From assembly GCA_029934675.1 (NCBI GenBank), contig JAOZLT010000021.1, positions 1 through 12,880 of the forward strand: a stretch of DNA of 12,880 bases. The letters are read 5' to 3'. Each line of letters opens with the position of its first letter. Position 1 is the first letter of the stretch. The translations under genes were made by a program, and so were the position numbers. The DNA is from Candidatus Altimarinota bacterium (GTDB taxonomy: Bacteria; Patescibacteriota; Gracilibacteria; UM-FILTER-43-11). Positions 1 through 5,497 of this stretch are shown one piece after another. The notes beneath the pieces were generated by a model. It saw only the letters and a program-made list of their open reading frames with translations, was not told the origin of the DNA and made no database searches.

Positions 1-87
1 AATAAAGTCTGATAGGGGAAGGAAATGTTTATATTTTCTTTGTAATTCTAGAAGTAAAATTTTATATGTAGTTTGAGTAAAGTCCAT
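1..87 (-). CDS. N-terminal fragment of a CDS running off the window; possibly polysaccharide-deacetylase-like
   Basis: An open frame of 29 codons begins with ATG at 87-85 and stays open to the window edge. The peptide starts MDFTQTTYKILLLELQ and continues through a basic stretch to LPLSDFI. The start overlaps the stop of the preceding surface-protein gene as TAATG, a one-base overlap typical of translational coupling in an operon. The residue pattern is coding-like: an aromatic near the start, then a helix with 'LLLEL', then 'FLPLSDF'. It recalls the N-terminus of uncharacterised polysaccharide-deacetylase-like proteins, which often read 'MDFT..Y..LL..L...GY.F....F'. That family match is from memory of a pattern and weak. 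The diagnostic metal-binding HD motif would lie beyond the window, so only the existence and start of the gene are reasonably supported. Confidence 0.6.
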   Translation of the reverse strand, partial: MDFTQTTYKILLLELQRKYKHFLPLSDFI

Positions 88-1487
88 TATTTGCTTCTGT
101 GTTGATAATCTGGGTTTTCCTTCATTACTTTTACACTTTGAGGATAATTTTCTACAAACCACACAAGGAAAGTTGTAACATCTATTTTATCGTTACCACT
201 ACTACTCATCGCGACATTTGTTACAGTTAACGAATTACCTGCAACATCTTTTATACTTAAATTAATAGGGGTAACTGTTGTCGGATTAAGATTACCAGAG
301 AAATCCAACTGAAGCTGAGTACTTGAGCTTACTGTAACGCTATCTAGTAAAACTGCACTATTTATCACGCCATCTGGATTTAGATAATTTTTAAAATAAG
401 CTTTTGTGTAGCTACTATCTAAACCGCCCTTAGTATTACCTGTAACATTACCAGGCGTAACAGTAAGTGTGTATTCTTTATTTAATAAGTGGGCAGTAGT
501 AGTAATTATTACTGTACTTTGGTCATAAGTCGGGTAGCCAGAAGCAACCGCCAACACTCCAAGAGGAGCTGTTGGATTAGTTATTGCATAATCTGAAGGA
601 GCTGGTGATAAAGGATTATCAATAACCTGAAGATAATCATTATACCTAACAAGCACATGTGTATTATCCAAAACCTGCGCGTTTACTATCTGTAATTCAT
701 TTTGAGTTACAAAATTTATTTGACCCGCACCGATTTTATTAAACATGGAACTAATCGCATAATTACTTACTGTAGCTGGTGGACCTACAGCATAATTTGC
801 TTTAATTACTTCAACATCCTCAACTGTAAAATCTACTGAACTTCCGGAAATTCCGTTTAAACTAACATTAAGTTTAACCAAAGCTTGATCATCTACTCCT
901 GTAATATGAGGAGGTGGCACTTCGTTTGAGAAGAAAGAAATCTTTACCTCACCTGGCGTACTTGTATCTACGCTTTTTAAATCTGCCTGAGTAAACAATG
1001 TTCTATTTAAAGGATTAGCATTCGTAGTATCAAAAACCAATGAATTTGCATTAAAACTAATAGCATCTACTGGAGTATATTTAATCTTGAAAGACATACT
1101 GACTATATATTCGGATGAAAAGGCGATATCACCAGTATTCCTTGTTCTTAAGGCAATCGTTCCGGCATCATTTATCCCCGCACTATAATCCGGTATATAT
1201 AGGTATGTACTTGTGTTTGGCTGAGGTGCATATGTAACAAGCTCATTGATACTAGCTTTAAATAATGAGGGATTCTTGTAACCATAAAGGCCTACTGCAC
1301 ACATGAGGACTGCTAGCAAAGTGAAAATCAGAATCTTTAATCCATTTTTCTTTTTCCGTTGTGGCTCCGTTGTGGCTCCGTTGTGGCTCCCCGCTTCGCT
1401 TTGTGACTGTGCAGGCAGAGCTGTAACTTGGACTGGAGCTTGTTGTTCTTGGTTAGTTTCCATAGTGTTTTGGTTTGTATTTTCCAT
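87..1487 (-). CDS. Membrane-anchored surface protein with cohesin-like domain and SbsA-type Ig-like domains
   Basis: Product of 466 residues of unknown function. Residues 1-48 form a Q/N/T-rich, then Lys-rich cytoplasmic tail. Residues 49-70 are a single membrane segment, followed by a YKNP-x-L-x-x-AS juxtamembrane motif. Residues about 95-235 form a beta-rich domain ('SFKIKYTPVDAISFNANSL', 'GEVKISFFSNE', 'DQALVKLNVSL') with the strand order expected of cohesin-like folds. Residues about 263-365 and 375-455 look like bacterial Ig-like (SbsA type) domains; the second is short, ending just after 'SVKV'. The expected location is the outer face of the cytoplasmic membrane. It follows the dockerin-bearing gene and overlaps the next gene by one base, so it is probably co-transcribed. 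No Shine-Dalgarno sequence precedes the ATG. Residues 34-44 are encoded by three 11-bp tandem repeats. The domain calls come from reading the sequence; the overall architecture is more certain than any family name. Confidence 0.8.
   Translation of the reverse strand: MENTNQNTMETNQEQQAPVQVTALPAQSQSEAGSHNGATTEPQRKKKNGLKILIFTLLAVLMCAVGLYGYKNPSLFKASINELVTYAPQPNTSTYLYIPDYSAGINDAGTIALRTRNTGDIAFSSEYIVSMSFKIKYTPVDAISFNANSLVFDTTNANPLNRTLFTQADLKSVDTSTPGEVKISFFSNEVPPPHITGVDDQALVKLNVSLNGISGSSVDFTVEDVEVIKANYAVGPPATVSNYAISSMFNKIGAGQINFVTQNELQIVNAQVLDNTHVLVRYNDYLQVIDNPLSPAPSDYAITNPTAPLGVLAVASGYPTYDQSTVIITTTAHLLNKEYTLTVTPGNVTGNTKGGLDSSYTKAYFKNYLNPDGVINSAVLLDSVTVSSSTQLQLDFSGNLNPTTVTPINLSIKDVAGNSLTVTNVAMSSSGNDKIDVTTFLVWFVENYPQSVKVMKENPDYQHRSK
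1357..1389 (-). repeat. Three perfect 11-bp tandem repeats inside a coding sequence
   Basis: Plus-strand unit CGTTGTGGCTC occurs three times without a gap (1357, 1368, 1379); on the coding strand it is GAGCCACAACG. Because 11 is not a multiple of 3, the three units are read in three different frames, giving SHNG, ATT and EPQR in the cytoplasmic tail of the surface protein. The full array of 33 bp keeps the frame open; gain or loss of one unit would not. Confidence 0.9.
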
Positions 1488-1578
1488 GATTCGTATTGAC
1501 TTCGGATTGACTTCGGATTGAATTCGTATGGACTGGTCTATTCGAGGTCCATTCGATATCTATTCGATGTCTATCCGG
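1488..1578. repeat. Degenerate 11-bp tandem array filling the gap between the two surface-protein genes
   Basis: Starting at 1495 the sequence falls into seven consecutive 11-bp units: ATTGACTTCGG twice, then ATTGAATTCGT, ATGGACTGGTC, TATTCGAGGTC, CATTCGATATC and TATTCGATGTC. A partial unit lies at each end. The array occupies almost the whole interval between the dockerin gene stop (1582) and the next start codon (1487), so it forms the untranslated leader of the downstream gene. I see no convincing promoter or ribosome binding site in it. Confidence 0.75.
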
Positions 1579-1581
1579 AAA

Positions 1582-3669
1582 TTAATTGATTTGTTTAAAT
1601 AAGATAATAACATCAAGCATTGTTACATTTCCGTCATTATTTAAATCAGCCGCCTGTAATTCTGTCTGGGTGGCAGATATTCCGTTTGCAATCTGAAATG
1701 CTTTAATAACATCCAACATAGATACGCTTCCGTTTCCATCTACATCACCGGAAGCAGATGCACCTATAGCTAAATCCATAAGACCAGGAGCTACGTTATT
1801 CTTTGTATCTGAAACTTCTAATACTAATTTATAATTACCGTTTATCAAATTCTCATCCTGTGGAATATCAACTGGTATAGAATAGATTTTGTAATTATAA
1901 ATAGTTGGAGTACTTGTTGTGGAGGTTGTTGTAGAATTACTAGAAGTTGTAGATGTATCTGTTGTACTAGTTGTAGTCTGAGTTCCGCCGTCTGCCTCAG
2001 ACACTTCTGTAAAATGCGGAATTGCAGTAAACCAAACAGCAGACGCATCGTTTTTAATCGTTGTATAAGTAGTTTGTAAGGTGCTAACTAAAGAAACCCT
2101 GATATCTTTAATGTCAGATATTGTCTCTTCATCGTATATCTTTACACTCAAATTAATACGACCACCTTTTTGAACAGGGTTTGTACCTATCCGTCTTAAA
2201 TATTCAATGGTAGGAGCTGAAGGTACATCGATTGTTAATCTATTAATACTATCTAAAGTTGATCCATCAGTTAATGAAAGTGCCGTATATAATGGTGTCT
2301 TTCCTGTTTTTGCACCTTTTTCTAAAAGACCTCCTTTTAAAGCTGTGGCATCTAATCTATCTGTAGGCTGAGGCACCCACGTAACATCGTCATATTTTAA
2401 CTCTACTACAGTTACATCCGTATTTGCTCCGTTCTTACCAACTATTCTAGTTTTATAACTAGCGGTTGGAGTTAAAGTTAGTGTGTAATCCATACCTGGC
2501 AAAACTAATACCTCACCAGATGAAGATAATATTCCTTCTAAAGAATCATCCGCATTACCGGTAGTAGAAGTTAGCTTAAGTAAGCCTGGAACATTTGGGT
2601 AAGTATTAATATTCACACCTGGCACTGATTCAATCAATGCTGCCAATCCATCAGTCAACGTGCCGTCTCCATTTGGATCTGAAACCATACATTCAACTAA
2701 TGCTTTTTCAGTCAAAGCAAATACATCCGTACAAGTAGGTACTGTTATAGGATTACTTTCTACTGTAAGCAAAGCGCCAGCTGACTGAGTTGAATTAAGC
2801 ATTATATATGCACTTGTCCAAGCTTTGTCTAATTCAGTAGCATCAAAACTTTGTAAAGTTTCATCGTCCAGAGTAAGCACCATACCTTTTATATCTGCAA
2901 GAAGACTCAATGTACAAGTTGGATAACCTGAATAACCTATTGAACATGCGGTACAATTGTATGCAGTGTCGTACCCCTTATTACATGTCCATTTACCAGT
3001 AACCGGATCACATGTTGAGTAGGTTGGAACTGTTATATTTTTACATAAATCTGTAGCAGTTGTTGTTCCAATTGTTATTAATCCATCTTCAAAAGTTGGT
3101 GTTCTTGTACTTGTTTTATCAGTAATAGTTGAATCACCCGCAGCAGTTTTTAATGTTATTGGGATTGTATTACCTGAATTTAAAGAAGAATCGGTAGCTA
3201 CAAGAAGCCTAAATAATGGATCATTGTCGTTCACAGTCGCAATCTTCGCAAAATTAAAATCTATTTCATAATCACCTGGAGATGAGGTAAAATCTGTCGT
3301 AAAAGTTGCACTACCTAACAAACAATTAGGACTGCAGTTATCTGTATGCACTGATGATATTGTCAATTGGCTTGTGGGTGCAGATAGAGTTACTTTTAAA
3401 TCTGAAAGGTCTTCCATATCCTTACCCGCCTTTATTTCAATGTATCCACTATCACCAGCTTCAGCTTTATAGTCGGCTGAAATATAAATATCTTTTGTTA
3501 CACTTGAGCTATCAGCACCACCTGTTAACGAAGCTGTTAAAAGCTGTGGATTTTTATAGGCAAGAAAACTGATTGTAGTAAATCCGACCAGTACCAATGC
3601 AATCAGTACATTGCGCATTGTATTGTGCGCTTTAGCGTGTTCGTTTGTTTGTGTATTTGTATTTTCCAT
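1582..3669 (-). CDS. Membrane-anchored surface protein with Cys-rich module and C-terminal type I dockerin
   Basis: Product of 695 residues. Residues 1-19 are an N/T/H-rich cytoplasmic tail and 20-37 a membrane segment followed by AYKNPQLLTAS, the same anchor as in the downstream surface protein. Residues about 58-200 are beta-rich and could be a divergent cohesin-like domain. Residues 209-252 hold six cysteines (C209, C220, C229, C239, C242, C252) in an EGF-like spacing. Residues about 255-560 are unrecognised extracellular beta-rich sequence, with an Asp-rich loop near 331-340. Residues 563-588 are a Thr/Ser linker. Residues 641-693 are a dockerin with two calcium loops, DVDGNGSVSMLD and DLNNDGNVTMLD, each with acidic or Asn ligands at positions 1, 3 and 5 and Asp at 12. 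Dockerins bind cohesins, so the cohesin-like domain next door is a candidate partner (inference). It is transcribed after the YidC-like gene; no Shine-Dalgarno sequence is visible. Confidence 0.85.
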   Translation of the reverse strand: MENTNTQTNEHAKAHNTMRNVLIALVLVGFTTISFLAYKNPQLLTASLTGGADSSSVTKDIYISADYKAEAGDSGYIEIKAGKDMEDLSDLKVTLSAPTSQLTISSVHTDNCSPNCLLGSATFTTDFTSSPGDYEIDFNFAKIATVNDNDPLFRLLVATDSSLNSGNTIPITLKTAAGDSTITDKTSTRTPTFEDGLITIGTTTATDLCKNITVPTYSTCDPVTGKWTCNKGYDTAYNCTACSIGYSGYPTCTLSLLADIKGMVLTLDDETLQSFDATELDKAWTSAYIMLNSTQSAGALLTVESNPITVPTCTDVFALTEKALVECMVSDPNGDGTLTDGLAALIESVPGVNINTYPNVPGLLKLTSTTGNADDSLEGILSSSGEVLVLPGMDYTLTLTPTASYKTRIVGKNGANTDVTVVELKYDDVTWVPQPTDRLDATALKGGLLEKGAKTGKTPLYTALSLTDGSTLDSINRLTIDVPSAPTIEYLRRIGTNPVQKGGRINLSVKIYDEETISDIKDIRVSLVSTLQTTYTTIKNDASAVWFTAIPHFTEVSEADGGTQTTTSTTDTSTTSSNSTTTSTTSTPTIYNYKIYSIPVDIPQDENLINGNYKLVLEVSDTKNNVAPGLMDLAIGASASGDVDGNGSVSMLDVIKAFQIANGISATQTELQAADLNNDGNVTMLDVIILFKQIN

Positions 3670-3676
3670 TTTTCAA

Positions 3677-3720
3677 GTGGTTTATCATGTGGTTTATCAT
3701 GTGGTTTATCATGTGGTTTT
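3677..3720. repeat. 12-bp tandem repeats in the leader of the dockerin gene
   Basis: The unit GTGGTTTATCAT is repeated three times exactly (3677-3712) and followed by a partial fourth copy (3713-3720). The array begins only 7 bp upstream of the start codon of the minus-strand dockerin gene, so it sits where a ribosome binding site would normally be. Its inner motif GTTTATC recurs inverted as GATAAAC at 3742 and 3784. Confidence 0.85.
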
Positions 3721-3741
3721 TAACAACTTGATTAACTACTT

Positions 3742-3791
3742 GATAAACGGCCCGAGCCGAAGGCTTCCCTTTGGGAAAGGGCGGATAAACG
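3742..3791. other. Compact double hairpin flanked by GATAAACG direct repeats
   Basis: Two small stem-loops lie side by side: AGCC-GAA-GGCT at 3755-3765 and CCCTTT-GGG-AAAGGG at 3767-3781. GCCC (3750) and GGGC (3779) could alternatively close the whole structure. Eight-base direct repeats GATAAACG flank it at 3742-3749 and 3784-3791. It lies just after the YidC-like stop, so it may be a transcript-processing or attenuating structure before the dockerin gene. No U-run follows on the minus strand, so a simple intrinsic terminator is unlikely. Confidence 0.5.
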
Positions 3792-3800
3792 ATTAGGGTA

Positions 3801-4892
3801 TTAAGTTAATAAATTTAAGTCAATCTCCTGAGCGATTGCTGTAGGAGTTTTAATTTCGATAGCGGATGTGTGTGCATCGATTTTTTGGAAAGATCCGAAG
3901 AAGCTTAAAGCCAACATAAGCCCAAGTGTCATAGAAAGACTTTCTTCGAGAAGATTAAAGTTTATGTATCTTACAATCGGCATGTGATTCCAGACTCTGG
4001 AGAAATATTCGAAACGATCTTTATGTGGTCCTGCAATCTTTAACATTTCAATAAGTTCTCTTTTAGCCAAACTTCCCCATTCCTTTGCATGTCGTTCAAC
4101 AATTATATAACGTATGGTTGAGAATGTAATTAATGTCAAAAAGTATAAAACCAATGCTGTAGCGAAGTAGCCTCCGAACATAAATACAACAATTGCTCCA
4201 ATCACAGCAAATACAAATGCAAATGTTGTTTGTGAGGAACCGATGTAGTCCTCCTTTTCTTTGTAGTATATCTTCACCATTGAGTGAAAAAAGTACAGAA
4301 GTGCAGCTACTAATGGCAATAAATAACTTTGAGATTTTGCGACCAAACTAAAGTTCAGAAGATTCCACGAACCATTCAGAAGTTCCGGCGCTCGAACCAT
4401 TAGGTTTAAACCCCAGAATGTAAAGAAAAATAAAATCATTTGGCCAACAACTATCAAAGCTCCTTTGTGATGAATCTTTTCATTAACGTCATAAAGCTTA
4501 TGAATCTCTTCTTCTGTTTTACTAACAGAAAGTTCGCCATTATTAAATTTATCAACTAATTTTTTATGGAACAGGTGTATCTTTTTTTGTTTAAGCTGAA
4601 TATGAACACTTGAGCCTAAAAGCATTAGCTCAACAATAAGCGCTAGTGCAATTATCGAAAGCATTACGCTCCCACCAAGAAATGACATCAGACCGTTAAA
4701 TATAACCGCGAATATATTCGCAATCTCACCTTTGAACCCCATGTAAACATGTGGACTTGCCTGGATAGTTGTAAGCATACTTTCCGGCGCACTGTTATGT
4801 AGATTAACAGGCACACTTCCTTGCTTGAAAGCTATGTATAAGCTGACTGCAAATAGTCCGAGTGTTGTAAGCATTAAGCCGAATCTTTTCAT
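3801..4892 (-). CDS. Divergent YidC/Oxa1/Alb3-like membrane insertase
   Basis: Product of 363 residues, almost all membrane. An N-terminal hydrophobic segment (5-22) precedes an extracytoplasmic stretch. A YidC-like core follows: a helix at about 74-95 ending in 'LIVELMLLGSSVHIQLKQKK', a charged cytoplasmic hairpin (96-143), then helices near 144-164, 187-205, 222-240 and 243-262. This order and the 'LKQKK...LYDVNEK' hairpin match the 60-kDa inner-membrane-protein family, which inserts and folds membrane proteins. In canonical YidC the first core helix carries an Arg in 'LIVRL'; here that place is Glu88. A C-terminal extension (about 270-363) with another hydrophobic helix at 319-334 is not usual. 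It is the first gene after a strong promoter and leads the surface-protein operon, so it may be a dedicated paralogue for surface or secretion components (inference). The ATG follows an A-rich leader with no Shine-Dalgarno sequence. Confidence 0.65.
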   Translation of the reverse strand: MKRFGLMLTTLGLFAVSLYIAFKQGSVPVNLHNSAPESMLTTIQASPHVYMGFKGEIANIFAVIFNGLMSFLGGSVMLSIIALALIVELMLLGSSVHIQLKQKKIHLFHKKLVDKFNNGELSVSKTEEEIHKLYDVNEKIHHKGALIVVGQMILFFFTFWGLNLMVRAPELLNGSWNLLNFSLVAKSQSYLLPLVAALLYFFHSMVKIYYKEKEDYIGSSQTTFAFVFAVIGAIVVFMFGGYFATALVLYFLTLITFSTIRYIIVERHAKEWGSLAKRELIEMLKIAGPHKDRFEYFSRVWNHMPIVRYINFNLLEESLSMTLGLMLALSFFGSFQKIDAHTSAIEIKTPTAIAQEIDLNLLT

Positions 4893-4927
4893 TTGTCTTT
4901 TTGTTTTTTAGTTTTTTAAATCTTATT

Positions 4928-4956
4928 ATTATAGCAAATTTTCACTCATTCAGCAA
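4928..4956 (-). promoter_or_regulatory. Sigma-70-type promoter for the YidC-like/surface-protein operon
   Basis: On the minus strand TTGCTG (4956-4951), a 17-bp spacer and a perfect TATAAT (4933-4928) precede the YidC-like ATG at 4892. The predicted transcript would start near 4921, giving a leader of about 28 bases. Confidence 0.75.
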
Positions 4957-5350
4957 CTCTATAGAATTGACGTATCTTGAGGAATGTTGTTATGTAAAAA
5001 ATCTCTCTATCTCAACTAATCCGCCACTTTGTGTCGTCTACTTATCGTTTGAGAATGTGGAAATTTTATGTGTAATAAACTATAAATCTATAAATTTTCT
5101 CGTCCTCAACTGGTCGGGTGAATGATTGGAATAAAGTGAATTTATGTAAACCTCCATTTGACAAAATTCCATTTTACTTAAACCGAATTCTCTTTAGTTA
5201 AAGACAGATTATTGTCTAACATCAGAATTATAAATGTCTAATATCAAGCTACCAGTTATGGATTATCAATTGTGAGCTTTTTCGATATACTGTTTTTTTA
5301 CAATTAGAAATTTTATATGTCAGTAATCAGTAATTTGAATAAAATAATAC

Positions 5351-5365
5351 TTCGTTTTAAACGAA
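5351..5365. promoter_or_regulatory. Perfect 15-bp palindrome upstream of the T4SS promoter
   Basis: TTCGTTT-T-AAACGAA, with 7-bp arms around one base, lies about 60 bp upstream of the -35 box of the plus-strand promoter. It is a plausible site for a dimeric regulator. No regulator gene is in the window, so this rests on symmetry and position alone. Confidence 0.4.
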
Positions 5366-5424
5366 ATCTAATACCTGGAATAACTTATCATTCATCCCCA
5401 ATTTAAATTTACTAAACCTAAGCA

Positions 5425-5453
5425 TTGCTTTTTTGTCAAATATTTGATATAAT
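5425..5453 (+). promoter_or_regulatory. Sigma-70-type promoter for the VirB6-like/pilin operon
   Basis: TTGCTT (5425-5430), a 17-bp spacer and a perfect TATAAT (5448-5453) with an extended -10 TGA just before it. Transcription would begin near 5460, about 38 bases before the TTG start at 5498. Confidence 0.8.
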
Positions 5454-5497
5454 ATAGAGATTAATTCTCTCTAAAACAACAAAACACAAACAATCAT

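Larger units (their letters stand above)
4893..5497. other. Divergent intergenic control region, no gene seen
   Basis: This 605-bp AT-rich interval separates the minus-strand YidC-like operon from the plus-strand T4SS operon. It holds two outward-facing promoters and a perfect palindrome at 5351-5365, listed separately. It also holds a short hairpin AGACA-GATTAT-TGTCT near 5203-5218 and an imperfect direct repeat TGTCTAACATCA / TGTCTAATATCA near 5214-5247. A 74-codon open frame in the left part has no coding character. I see no tRNA or riboswitch. Confidence 0.6.

Noticed and set aside
3742..3791. Transposon footprint with 8-bp target duplications around the hairpin
   Set aside because: GATAAAC is part of the neighbouring 12-bp repeat family in inverse orientation, so the direct repeats need not be target duplications.
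4901..5125. 74-codon plus-strand open frame in the divergent region
   Set aside because: It overlaps the leader and promoter of the YidC-like gene, has no coding-like composition, no ribosome binding site and no recognisable domain.
5433..5453. TTGTCA as the -35 box for the T4SS promoter
   Set aside because: It is only 9 bp from TATAAT; TTGCTT at 5425 gives the normal 17-bp spacing.
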